From Archegozetes longisetosus (Eukaryota > Arthropoda > Arachnida > Sarcoptiformes > Trhypochthoniidae), in assembly GCA_018873245.2 (NCBI GenBank), contig JAEMBT020000004.1:2280573-2344572 (forward strand): a stretch of 64,000 nt of DNA, given 5' to 3'. The notes beneath the pieces were generated by a model, which had not been told where the DNA came from, ran no database searches, and saw only the letters and a program-made list of their open reading frames with translations. A program made the translations under genes and the position numbers. The first letter of the stretch is position 1. Every line of letters begins with the position of its first letter. Shown piece by piece: positions 12,192 through 23,794 of this stretch.

Positions 12192-12716
12192 TTAGGTCGA
12201 ACCAAAAGTTCCCGCCAACCCTTTTTATTCCTTGTTTATAAGGATATTTCTCAAGATTCTTATTGAATAATATTCACTTATGCATTTATTACGTAATATT
12301 AGAGTTTCACATAATTATCATTATTATTTTGATTTTAATATTGGGAAATGTTTTTTGGCAAAACTTCCTGAAAGTGTAACATCGGAAGATTAGAAGTGAA
12401 AAATAAGGGCATTGTACGTTATCGGGGGACACGCCAAGTAAAATCGCAAATCAACTTTGGATGCAATAGCTTGCATAAAAGTCTAAAATAAAAAAAACAC
12501 TTTTTAAAGGACTTTTGAAGGAAACTCATATGCTACAATTCTGGTGATTAACAAGAATCAAGAATTTTTTGGTATTATCTTCTTGCCTGATCCCTGGTAA
12601 ACGATCTTAATTATAGGTGGATAACATGTTCATCTGATGATAAAAACCAACCTTTAGTATATTTTACTGTTTTTGAAATTGAAAAATAAAGTTGGCAAAG
12701 ACTTGTTTCGACCTAA
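12192..12716. mobile_element. Decayed mariner-type element
   Basis: The ends TTAGGTCGAACCAAAAGTTCCCGCC and (inverted) TTAGGTCGAAACAAGTCTTTGCC are mariner-like, with TA on both sides (12190-12191, 12717-12718). At 525 bp it has lost most of a transposase gene and no usable frame is left. Confidence 0.75.
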
Positions 12717-12718
12717 TA

Positions 12719-13860
12719 ACTACAATATTTCTATATTTAGTATGCGCTCCTTTGGCAGTGTGGCACAAATCAATGTAAGTTTTAATACCTTCAAAAGAGA
12801 TTTCATATAGTCATAATCCTAACTGATACACTCAACGCCTATCAACTGCGAAAATTTTCAAAGGTTTACCTGATCCTACTTTCCGTTCTAGTTCTCCTTT
12901 TCAAAATTTGCTTAAATTTTACTCAATTGTCCTCAAAGGCATTTTGTGATTTTGTGAACCTTTTGAGGACTCCTGAAGCTATATTCGTGGTAGACGCGAA
13001 GTCATTGTTTATTTATGTTTTTAGAAATATTTGAAAGAAATTGAGCTAAATCTTTGTTAAAGCTGAAATTTTATACTTGTTTTGTGTCATTTTGAAGATT
13101 TAATCATTGTGTAAATATTGTGTGAATTTTATTAATCTGTATTAATCCCGTTCTAAGAAATATTTGACTGAAATTTTTCGATCAACCGACACTTTGACGC
13201 AAACTGTATAAGCTGAAGACTGGAGCTTAAGCTGCGCTTATGAACTTATAAGAATAATGTATAGATTCAAATTCTTATTTAAATATTTAATAAATATTTA
13301 TTTTAAATGAAATTAAAGTTGTTATACAAAGTATATATTAATAAGGTTATACAATTGTTGTAAATGTTTTGTTGAACAAAAAAACGCACTTCTCAAGCAG
13401 CGATACTTGAATAATCTCTTTTATTTTTGAAAACTTGCATTTATATATAAAGTATGCCTTAAGGGGTGAATCTGGCGAAATGGATAGTTGGTAATGATTG
13501 TATTTTATAGTGTAAGATCTGCACCAGACTTATGCTGTAAGTTTAAATTTATGACACAATATTGAAAAACTTTTTTGTTTATAAATAAACATATTTAAGT
13601 CATAAAAATAATTTTTTAAGCTTAAGTTGAACTGAACTTCAAAGATCACGCATAAGCTGATTTTGAACTGGAAGCTCATCACAGTTCGAAGCTAGCTTAC
13701 TCTCATAACATAGCTATATTATAATTATTTAAAGTATAGGGTTAAGACCGAGAATCTGCACAAAATTTATTTTTTAATTTAATCAACTACTAAACAAAGT
13801 ATGAAAACACACTTTATATTAATGGAAGATAGATTAATTATACTTAATTTATAAATATAA
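12719..13860. other. Intergenic, no gene seen
   Basis: AT-rich. AGCTTAAG-type motifs near 12000-12080 and 13200-13260 look loosely inverted, and similar words recur near 13620-13690, but I could not delimit an element. Confidence 0.35.
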
Positions 13861-14135
13861 TAGTGGCCTTTATCGGTCGTCTTTCTTTGATTAGTCTTAA
13901 CATTCTTCAAGAGTGTCTAAAAATACTTTGGACGGAAATCTCTCAGCTTTGTCTTAATCCTAACAATCAAATGGTCGAGACTTTTGGTTTTCCGGTCATT
14001 GTAGTAAACTTCTGTCTTCAAATGTGACCAAAACTTTTCGATTGAACGCAGCTATGGGACGTCAGGAGAGTTTTGATCTTTTGGAATAATTATTGAAATG
14101 TCTTGAAATTTCGACTTCAGTTCCATTTCAGTTCC
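13861..14135 (-). mobile_element. Tc1/mariner transposase C-terminal remnant
   Basis: On the minus strand the frame reads RSIEKFWSHLKTEVYYNDRK followed by about 50 residues including TKLRDFRPKYF. The IEKFW block is the region around the last catalytic acidic residue of Tc1-type DDE transposases. Two in-frame stops are present and no terminal repeats are visible. It directly abuts the desaturase pseudogene. Confidence 0.7.
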
Positions 14136-14137
14136 CT

Positions 14138-14600
14138 ATTTACTTTGAAATTTTGACGGAACCATAGCCTATGAGCACCAATTGTTGAACCATTGAAATG
14201 AACGATTAAACACGAAATCAGTTTTTAGATATTCATGTATTTCAGAAGATTGTCCTTTTCAGACGATTGAATAAAAACCATTCTAATTCTATGATAATAA
14301 TGTATTTTTCACAGTTTCATTTTTTATTCTGACTCATAAATACCTAACACTGATATGTATGCAGTGAAGAAATAATAGAAAATAGTTTTCCAAGGTGTTT
14401 AATTAATTAATTATAAAATACATACCATGAAAAGTGAACAAATCAACTAAAGTGTGTGTTATTGCAATAGTATAACTATTTAAGTCTCCAAGCGTATTTT
14501 CTCTTCGACTCCTATTTTTCTCTATCACTCTTGATTCAAATCCCAAAACATTAAACTATTAAATTTTCAAAAAATAACTCGCCTTTAAAAATACATTGAA
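14138..14600 (-). pseudogene. Desaturase pseudogene (parts of exons 1 and 2)
   Basis: Bases 14141-14285 align with the start of desaturase exon 2 and the last part of its first intron (near 5300-5430 in the working gene). Bases 14327-14395 align with the end of exon 1 (near 8468-8545), and weaker similarity continues to the leader. The order and strand are the same as in the working gene. The remaining histidine-box region is cut off at the Tc1 remnant. The intron here is only about 150 bp, against 3.1 kb in the working copy. Confidence 0.75.
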
Positions 14601-15479
14601 AACTATGCTCCAGATCTAAACTCAACTCAGTTTTTATAGTATAGTGTTAAGGAAAATCAGCTAATCCATGAAACACCAATCGAGAGATAAACTTAAGTGG
14701 CAAGAGTAAGAGTCCGAAAAATTTAAACACAAATTTTTAGCTTAAAAGAAGAAAACTTAATAGTGTAAGTGGATGGAGGCGATTTGAGGTTACTATTACA
14801 CTCCCATGGATGGTTTTATAATGTGAAAAAATATTGAATCTTAGTTATAATTTATGAATAAAAGAATTTATTGCTACTGTTTTTTTATAATGGACTCTAT
14901 GAAGATATTAAAGTTTTCAAAAAGATTGATTTGAGCCCCTGTCCCCTTACAAAGGGGATAAGAGTTATACTATATTCAAGGGTTAGAGTTAAATTTATTT
15001 CTTAAGAAAAGATTGAAGCTTAAATAATTGAGAATTAATTATTCTTAAACATACTGCATTGTGTTTAATTTATTTAGTAAACCTCTTTTTATGCAAAACA
15101 TCACAAACAATTGCTAAGCAGTTAATTTACTCACAACCTTTTGAATCAAACATTGCTAGAAATTAATTGTCATAAAATCGTTGACTTTTTCTAAGTCAGA
15201 GCTAAGTAATCGACTGATTATTCAATTTCAATTTTTATGTGAATTTCTTTACGAAATGATGAAAAGTTATTTCTTCACTAGAGATTGTTGAATATTAATA
15301 TTACTTCTGATAAGCTTCCCCTTATTTTTTAACCTCTATTTAAAAATAAAGGAAATTTTGTAGTTAAAGTTGGAATGGGATTTATGTCAAGCTTACCTTG
15401 AATCGACAAAGAGATATCATAATGTCAGCTTTGATTGTGAAAAAATACAGATAATGCTAAACGTTTTCACTACTATTAT
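14601..15479. other. Intergenic, no gene seen
   Basis: AT-rich spacer. No frame, repeat ends or RNA gene recognised. Confidence 0.4.
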
Positions 15480-16225
15480 GTGTTAAAAAAAATGCAAAAC
15501 TCTTATCTATCGAAAAAAATAACTTTACTATTTTCAGATACAATTTGATATCAATCAAAAGATCATTTATCCAATAATGGAATCTGCAATATAGTCAGAG
15601 GCTTTTTGGACTTTGATCTTAAAGCGGGTCATTAGTTTCCGAAGGAGCTCAACTTTGGATTGGCGAAGTTTCTCTTTGATTCTGTGAGCCAGTTCTTAAT
15701 TATGTTTTATTTCCCATCCATTCTTGTAAACTTTTTGTTTTAATTAAAACCAAAAAAGTTCAATTAGTCTGAATTGTGGGACATTCGGTGGGTTTTCATT
15801 GCAAAAAATATCGCGGATCCCATGCGTCTCATAGAGTCTTTGTCTAGGAAACGCAATGATGTTCTCACTCCATGAGATTATGGAATTAGATATTTCTCGC
15901 GATGTAAACACACCGAATGTTTCCACAAATCATACTAATTGAACATCTTTTAGTTTCATATGAAACAAAAAGCTTACAAAAATGGATGGGAAACGAAACA
16001 AAGAATTGGCCCACAGAATCAAAGAGGGACTTCGCCAATCCAAGGTTGGACACCTTCAGAAACTAATGATCCAGATAAAGGTCAAAGTCCGAAAAGCTTC
16101 GGACTATGGTGCAGATTCTATTATTGAATAAATGATCTTTTGATTGATATTAAATTGTATCTGAAAATAGTAAATTTGCTATTTTTTTGATAAATAAACT
16201 TTTTTGCGTTTTTTTTTTGTTAACA
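15480..16225. mobile_element. Two head-to-head Tc1/mariner fragments (palindromic)
   Basis: The left copy runs on the minus strand from about 15950 to 15480. It includes NENPPNVPQFRLIELFWF (the D/E region before the last catalytic residue) and, shifted by decay, KVYKNGW and ELAHRIKEKLRQ. The right copy (15953-16225, plus strand) repeats the last part, with KAYKNGW and ELAHRIKEGLRQ, and the same AT-rich 3' end. The arms are inverted copies of about 265 bp. Both have stops. No complete element is present. Confidence 0.7.
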
Positions 16226-17524
16226 TATACTATCTCTCGTTTCACACATAACATTTTACTTTACTGTAAATTGTAAAAGATGAAATATATCCAGCTTAAA
16301 AACCATCATTAAAAACTGTATTTCTCCGTTAAATTTTAGGAGAAGCTTATAAAAAACTCCAATTTTTGTCCTGAAATTTATTAACTGGGTGTAACTGTGT
16401 CTTAAATAATTAGGAATTCGGCTAAAATATTACTTAACTTAAAAAATTTCAAGTGAAATATTACATATTTGAAATCCTTTTCGAATATGATGTAATTTAA
16501 TAATTGGAATGAATGGATGATCGAATGATTGTTTAATGAAGCTTTAGTCGGATTGCCTTCAATAGAGTAGCATACAGTTTAAAAAGTGTTATGCGAAAAA
16601 TTCGAAAAAAATCCAAAGGGACACTTTTTAATTACTTTTGTCTAACAAGTTGGCAATCTTAGTAACTTAAAATAAGTTTGAATCATTATTTTTTATTTTG
16701 TGGCACAAACAATTTTATTCAAGGATGAGTACACAGTCTAATGAAAGCTTTGTTTTCTGATGATAGCAATCGCTTTATTTAATGAGAACATAGACTTAAA
16801 AATACAAAGTAACTATATCTAATTTTTGGAAAATTGTGATAGGAAATAGTGAAATCCTCTCGCTATTTGTAATTTTAATTTAAACTAGTTGTTGTATTCG
16901 TAAGAATGAGTTATAAACCTATGTATTATATAGTTTTCTGTGCATATGAAAATACATCATTTCATATGAAGTCTGATAATGAAATTATAAGATAAAAAAT
17001 TTAAATAAAAATCGTAAATGAAGTGAGTTTTGTAAATATTACTCCAATGAGTTCAGAATTAACTTTGATGAAGTATCACTAAAAAATTGAAGATAAATAT
17101 AATTTATTCTACTTCTTAATTGACTGACTAAGATTAAACATAAATTAGTCTTCAGTTAAAATCAAAATAATAATGACTCAATAGCATAGAAACACACTTT
17201 CACCAAATCTCATATATTTCGAATGCTTTGTCAAACATGAAAGTATGTACTTGGAAAACAGGTAAAACATTGGCTAGAAATTATGCAAATTCGCAGTCAA
17301 ATCCATAAGCTTTGGATAAGACCTTCAGTTGATTTTGATAAGAGACCAGTAAATCTTGTGACACAAAATCCTTAAAAAACTGACTGAACAGGTCCACAGC
17401 TGTATCCACTACACAGATTTGCAATAGATCTATTGAGAGTATGAGCAAACGTCGCAATTAAATATATATTTATTTGGTAAAGAGAATCAATTTTCAACTA
17501 ATTAAAAATTTTATTAATTGAGAT
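16226..17524. other. Upstream of the first aldo-keto reductase, no gene seen
   Basis: AT-rich. A TATA-like run (AATATATATTTATT) at 17461-17474 is 55-60 bp before the reductase ATG and could be promoter or leader sequence; this is only a guess. Confidence 0.35.
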
Positions 17525-18464
17525 ATGAGATTATTAATAGTTTTTATAGCTTTACTGAGCTATACTTTTGCTGCTAATGGTATGAAAAGATTGAATACAA
17601 TTTTGATCAAAAACTCTGAAATCTAATAAATTTTCTGAAATAGTGACAAAAAAGGTGCGTCTTAACAGTGGAAAAGCCTGTCCACTTGTCGGATTAGGAA
17701 CTGGAGGTTTCCGAACGGGAGGCCCTCCACAAAATAATCTGGTGAAACAAATGGTATATGACGCAGTCGATGCCGGGTATAGGCATTTCGATACTGCCAG
17801 TTCTTATATGAACGAAAAAGCGATCGGAGAAGCGATCGGTAAAGTTATCAAAAGCGGAAAAGCCAAAAGAGAAGACATTTTTATTACAACGAAAATATTT
17901 GGGAAGCGCTTCGTTGGTCGAAGGGGAAGACAACAAGCGTTAGATAATGTGAAGCTATCTCTACAAAAGCTGAACATGAGTTATGTCGATCTAATGCTAA
18001 TTCACAAGCCGTCTAATGATTCGTGGACTAATAGTGAGTCGTGGAGCGGGCTAGAGGATGCTTTCCATCAAGGATTAGCTAAATCCATAGGTGTCTCCAA
18101 CTTCGATATCGAACAGTTAACTAATCTTTTGAAAACTGCTAAAGTTATTCCTGCTATGAATCAAGTGGAAAGTCATCCACAAATGAATCAAAAAGAATTA
18201 ATTACTTTTTGTGATAAATATGGTATTCGTTTGACGGCTTATTCTCCATTAGGTGCCGGAACTCTTTTAAATGACACGACTATTGTTGAAATTGGCAAAA
18301 AGCATGATAAGAGTTCAGCTCAGGTTATGATTCGTTGGCAAATACAGAGGGGAGTCGTTGCTATTCCTAAAAGTACTAAAAAAGAAAGAATTAAAGAAAA
18401 TATTAATGTTTTTGACTTTAATCTAACTGAAGAGGAAATGAAAACTTTAGGAAACATGGAATAA
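17525..18464 (+). CDS. Secreted aldo-keto reductase, copy 1
   Basis: Exons 17525-17579 and 17644-18464 join in phase across a 64-bp GT-AG intron and give 291 codons. Exon 1 encodes a classic signal peptide (MRLLIVFIALLSYTFAAN), and exon 2 the complete (alpha/beta)8 reductase. The family reduces aldehydes and ketones with NADPH. The catalytic tetrad is visible: Asp in HFDTASSY, Tyr in SYMNE, Lys in TTKIFG and His in LIHKPS. The cofactor-binding IPKST motif is near residue 260. Length is somewhat below the usual ~315, with a short C-terminal tail, so substrate-loop preference may be unusual. Most reductases of this family are cytosolic; the signal peptide implies secretion or entry to the secretory path. 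The first residue of exon 2 is a split Val codon, so a GTG or ATG start inside exon 2 need not be invoked. A paralogue lies 11 kb downstream on the same strand. Confidence 0.88.
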
Positions 18465-19379
18465 AACTACTTTGGCATTAGATTAATATATTTTGTCAGA
18501 AATCAAATAAGTATTTGTTCACTTATCAAAAACATGCAGTATGCCAATCCTTTTATTTGTATATTAATTTATCTAAAGTTCAATTAAAAGCTATTCTATG
18601 AGGTAAAAATATCAAACATTAAATTGTAATCAAAACATAAAACCCAACTTATTAGTAACACATTTTTTAGTTCAAACTATGTTTTGTAGAATAACTTTTA
18701 TACTTGATAGGAGATGCTGATAGTGGCAATATTTCTTTATGTATATTTTTATAAAACACATCATTTTACTTATTTATGTTGTCTTTACGTCCTACAGTCA
18801 ACTTATTGATTAAAAGTTTATTAATTGCAATCTAGACCTCTATCACTTGAATCTAAAGTTAAGTCTGTTATCGATTAGGTTTATCCACTTTTTATTTTGC
18901 CACCAATCTGTTTTTGTAGACTTCAGAGTAATTTGATTTTGATATGAGCTTATAAATTAGTATACATTTGTAAATAGAGTGATGTCAAGTTTATTTTCAT
19001 AGTAAATTAATTGCTCAAATTATGGATAAAATACAATTTTCGTGACATGTCGAAAATAAAGCTCACTAAAATCTGAGCAAAAATGAAGAACTAAAAAAAT
19101 TTCGTTTTTGTTAACAGCTTGAGTGATAAAGTGACTTTTCTTTTATGAAAGTAGATCTTTCATAAAATGTGTGAGTCTCTTTCACAGAAAATTTTGGATT
19201 TCAGAACTAATTCTCGTTTGAAGTGCCATTCGTTCATTTGAGTTATAATCATTTAAGAAAATGTGGATAAACGATTAAAGTGTGCTTGACCTAAACATTA
19301 TTACTAAATATGAATATACTTATAAAATAATATATCAAGTCATTAAGATGTAAACAAATTTTAATGATTTCAATCATTT
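18465..19379. other. Intergenic, no gene seen
   Basis: AT-rich spacer after the reductase. It shows no similarity by eye to the region after the second reductase copy. Confidence 0.4.
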
Positions 19380-19990
19380 TAACAAAATCTTCAAATATAG
19401 ATCAAACTTAAATAGACATGAGTTAGTTCACTTAGGGATTAAAATAATATGAATGTAGTTATTTATAATGTAATAAGAAATTCATAACAGTAGCGAATTG
19501 AAGATAAAATATTATTCACTTAAATGAAAACAAATATAAGTATGATTATATTGGATGTTTTCAAATATTTAGACAAATGCATAATCTCTAACGTCATTCA
19601 CTCATTCATTCTCGAGAATAATTATTCATTTGTAATTACAATGAATGCTATAAAAAATCACGCTAAAATCAACAATCGATACTTGTATGAAAAGGCGTTT
19701 AGGTATGCAAAACAAATGCGGCTATAAATGTGATATGAGTTTTGTTGATTTAAGTAAGTTGAAAAGACATATTCGGTGTATACATAAAAAGAAATGCCAT
19801 TTGAATGTACTTAAAGAATGCGGCAAAAATTTTTGTACCAGATCATTTCCAAATTTAGTTATAATATTAAACCACATAAATGTTGTCATAATGAGTACAA
19901 TGTAAGCTTTCTTACGACAAATTAACCTAAAACACAAACACGCATAATAAAGAATTATTTGAATGTCAGTACAAATACTGCATTTCAAGT
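19380..19990 (+). pseudogene. C2H2 zinc-finger gene fossil
   Basis: Scattered frames keep zinc-finger pieces: SNLNRHELVHLG near 19407-19440, CGYKCDMSFVDLSKLKRHIR with CIHKKK near 19708-19790, KECGKNFCTRS near 19813-19850, and FLRQINLKHKHA near 19907-19945. The spacing fits Krueppel-type fingers (C-x2-C...L-x2-H-x3-H), but cysteines and histidines are missing and the frame changes several times. It is a decayed host gene or a retro-copy. No intact relative is in the window. Confidence 0.6.
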
Positions 19991-21370
19991 ATGGAAGTCG
20001 AAATGTACTCCTAGCCTGACTTTTTAAATCAAAAAGGCTTATACAAATTAAAAGATAAGGTAAGACCGATAACTAATATTTAATATTTAGTCATTTAGCC
20101 CTATATGGGAATGAATTTCTATGTGAGAAAACTTTTTCAAAACTGAATCAGTTTGCATTCTTTAGAAACTAAATTTTAATTACACAAAAATACTTTATTA
20201 AAACGTTTTTAAGTCCTATAAAATGATATTAATCTTGCGTATGAAAACCTCGGCCTATGTCTTGTGAAAAACTTTTGGATATCTATAAGGTTTTTGTATA
20301 TGTTCCTAAAACAGTAAACTCAAAATTCTATAACACATTGTATAGTTTGGACAATAATTGTTATACTTAAAGTCAAAAATGATGCACGAATTGTTAGACA
20401 AAAATATAAAATGAGAAATAAGTTGAATTGCACAGAAATGCAAAAGATTATATGAAAATGAATTGTTAAATTGTTTGATGTATTAGTTTGCAATTATTGA
20501 TTGAAATTTTTTTATTCAATTTGATGTGCTATAGATAAGAGAGTTTCTACTTATAGATTAATTCATTGAACATCAAATATTTATTTAAAAATGACACTGA
20601 TAGAATCCTATAGTATTAATAAATATTACCAACTCATATAATAAAACGAAACATCCGGCTAGCTTTGCATTGAGTCAAATGTTGAACAGAGTATAAAATG
20701 TAATTATAAACTCTTTTGCTTTTTCATGTAACTAAAGCAGTACTTTTCAACTTCAAGCTTGATATGAAGTGTAGTTAGCGTATAATCTCTAAAAAGTGCA
20801 AACTCTGATTCGGTTTTGAAAAAGTTTTCTCACATAAAAGTTCGTTCTCGTAAGGGGCTAAATGACTAATGAGCTAACTTCACAACTTGTTAATTAAGAA
20901 TTAATTTCGTTTAACTTTCAAATGTTGGGGTCAAAACAAATCAAATTTAAAATAATTGGATGCTAAGCACTTAATTCAATACACAATTAATCTGTTTTAA
21001 GATTTTTCATACTATATTTAACATAAGGGCTTTTATATTAAACGCAAAGCATTTGCCATAAAGCTCACTTTTAAGGATTTGTAGCATGCAATTACTTGAG
21101 AAGACATTAAAACAGATTAATTCTATAATGGGATTAAGTACTTGGCATTTAGTCATTTTATATTTGATTTGTCTTGACCTAAACTAACATTTGAAAGTTA
21201 AACGGAATTAATTCTTAATTAAGAAGTTGTGAAGTTAGCTCGTTAGTCATTTACCCCTTCGGTCTTATCTTATATTTTTAGTTTGTATAAGCCTTTTTGA
21301 TTTCAAAAGTCAGGCAAGAAGTGCATTTCGACTTCCATGCTTGAACTTGCACTTTAAATGACTTATGTAG
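19970..21370. repeat. Large inverted duplication with nested palindromic insert
   Basis: Bases 19975-20095 reappear inverted at about 21245-21365, and 20100-20175 reappear inverted at 20795-20855. In the right arm the two blocks are separated by a palindromic element (about 20845-21240) whose ends are GGGGCTAAATGACTAATGAG against GGGGTAAATGACTAACGAG inverted, with arms of about 150 bp. The left arm retains only a few end bases of that element. The simplest reading is an inverted duplication of flanking DNA in which one arm kept an inserted MITE. Confidence 0.6.
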
Positions 21371-21412
21371 AAATTCAAAAACATGTTTACAAGATAGTTG
21401 AGAATTGATTAG

Positions 21413-23597
21413 TAGGGTGACCACCCGTCCCGTTTTTGATACAGCTGCCGGGTCTCAAGGATTAGACCGGAGACTCCGGTATTTGGAGGTGTACTCCGGT
21501 CTCCGGTTTGGGAATCTCTATTTAGTCATTTTCTCCGGTTTTTCAGTCAATATTTTGTTAAGAATTTAATGAACATATAATGTATTTATAGATAAACTTT
21601 AAGAATAAAAGTCTTTAACTCAAAAGATCTGAAGAACACCTGTTGGTCCACTTGCATTCTTTCATAGACTTACTATTAAGATTATGTTAATCCTTCAATC
21701 ACTATCACTAAAGTATTGAAAGAAGTCTATAAAACTATTTCTCAACATTTTGCAAGAAAAATTCGATTAATATTTCGAAAGTCCACTATAATTGGAGCTT
21801 AATATAATCTTATTTGTTGAAATTTAAACCAAATAGACTTTAAAGTTCGTTCACATTAGCGAGAGATTCACTATATCTAGCTTGACTATAATGAGAGTTT
21901 ACTGCATAAAGTTTAGTCAGTAGCCAAATTAACTAAAGCAAATTTAATATTTTAAATTATTTAGAATAATCTATAAAGTTGAGAGTTATATTTAGTTAAA
22001 TTAGTCTTATCTATAAATTTATAAGTAAAATGAACAAGAGCCAAAAATTCAAGTGCTACAAGTCCTAAAAAAATCCAAGATATTATGTTTAATTTAATAA
22101 TGATTGGTTAAAAAACGATTTGTGTAAAGATTGGCTGAGAAAGATTGATGAGCAGAATGCTGATTGTATTTTTTGCAAAAGTGGAATTACAATTAAATTT
22201 GATGGCTTTTGTGCTATTGATAATCACTTAAAATCAGACAAGCGTAAAAAATACATTAATTGTTAAGAATAACCCAATCAATAGTTTTCTCGTTTCAAAA
22301 AATACAAAAGAAGAGGATGATGTGACCGCAGTAGAAGTAACATATTGTCACAATTATTTTTGTGACCCGGGATCTCATTGAGAATGAAAAACTCGATCTA
22401 AGTTTCTGTGTAGAGTTTTTCATTTAGTGTTACTTCACTAGCGTGAAGATTTGAAATCAGGGGCCTCGATGTAAGATTCCAAATCTTTTTTATCTAATTC
22501 TCTATCTAAGAGTCTGGCTGGACTCGATAGAGAATATCATGTGTACCTATTATGCATTAAAGAAAGTTTCACAACTTTTCATATCACTTACCTAAGGTGC
22601 AAATAAAGTTGATAGAACTGGAGAAAACGATTATCTATTTTTCAAGAATTTCATTATGCATAACGTGAAGTTACAAAGCATAACTAAGATATGACTGAAG
22701 CTCCTTATAGTGACTTTCTCTCCCTTTATATACTTTTCTTTGGTTTCCCACGTTTCTCTAAATTTAAAACTAAAGATACATTTTTTGGTTGTTTATTTAT
22801 ACTAAAGTTAACTTATACTATATTGGGTCATTTTAAAGAGAAAGTCATTACAGAAAGTGTTGTAAATCATTGCACTTTTTAGGAGCTAATTACAAAAGTG
22901 TTAGTGCTAAGCCTTTTCAAACTAATAACTAAGCTATTTTAGTATTCCATGTTTGTTAGAGATAAATAAATTTCACAATATGTATATCACTCTATAATGC
23001 ACCATCACAGCTTTTATAAGCATTATTGTATTTTTTTGTAAGGGGAACCCTTTGATATTTTTCTCCGGTTTTTGGTGCCAATTGGCCCGGCAGCCGTAGT
23101 TTTTGACAGGACAGTCCCGTCTTTTTAAAGAAAAAAGACAGAAACACCGTCAGACCAAAAACTCTAGACGGGACAATTAGTTGTACCGTTTTACAATTTT
23201 CATTTTTAAAAATGTGTCTAGAAAAATATTTCTTAGAAATTCGAACATTGAATTTATTCTATAAATGATAAAGGATTAAAAAACCCAGTTTAATGTTTTG
23301 AACGCCTGTGATTTAAAACAAAAAGTTATTGAATTAATCTTTTCTGCCTTCACTTATATCTGATAAGTGACCAGTATTTCTGACTAAATAACTTTTGAAA
23401 GATATCATTTCTAACAAAAAATATACTTTTAAAATCAGCCATGAATAATACCTTTCTATACTTTAATATTAGAATGTAATTTTTAGCACCTGAATATTTT
23501 TAATGACTAATAAAAGCGGCATTTTTCTTTTAAAAGATGTTGGGTCCCCCTTTGATATTTTGTTCCGTCATGAGGCAAGTCAGAGGCAGTCACCCTA
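21413..23597 (+). mobile_element. hAT transposon with BED-like finger remnant
   Basis: The ends TAGGGTGACCACCC and (inverted) TAGGGTGACTGCC are flanked by TTGATTAG (21405-21412) and TTCATTAG (23598-23605), an 8-bp duplication with one mismatch. Inside, at about 22090-22265, a frame reads DWLRKIDEQNADCIFCKSG and then about 25 residues with an H-x4-K pattern. This is the BED/C2H2-type finger at the head of many hAT transposases. A piece resembling the following EVTY.H motif lies near 22330. The rest of the transposase is missing or unrecognisable. The element is internally deleted and probably carries another insertion near 22365-22620. Confidence 0.75.
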
Positions 23598-23794
23598 TTC
23601 ATTAGTAATATTTAAAAACGAATGAACCTAAAGACTTTAGAAAGTATTACTCATATTGCAAAACAAAATGATTATAAAAGTTCTCTCTGTTAGTCTTCTC
23701 GCTCCATACACATTCTGTGTCAATCAATTTTGATATCAATGAAAATGTTAGTCAGAATAGTATTTTCACTATTAAAAACTAAATTAAGAATAGT

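Noticed and set aside
12018-13260. Possible ~1.2-kb transposon with ends near 12038 and 13250 enclosing the mariner element
   Set aside because: The inverted similarity is patchy and boundaries and target duplication cannot be fixed by eye.
17694-17936. 80-codon minus-strand frame over the first reductase
   Set aside because: Shadow of the reductase coding sequence; no independent support.
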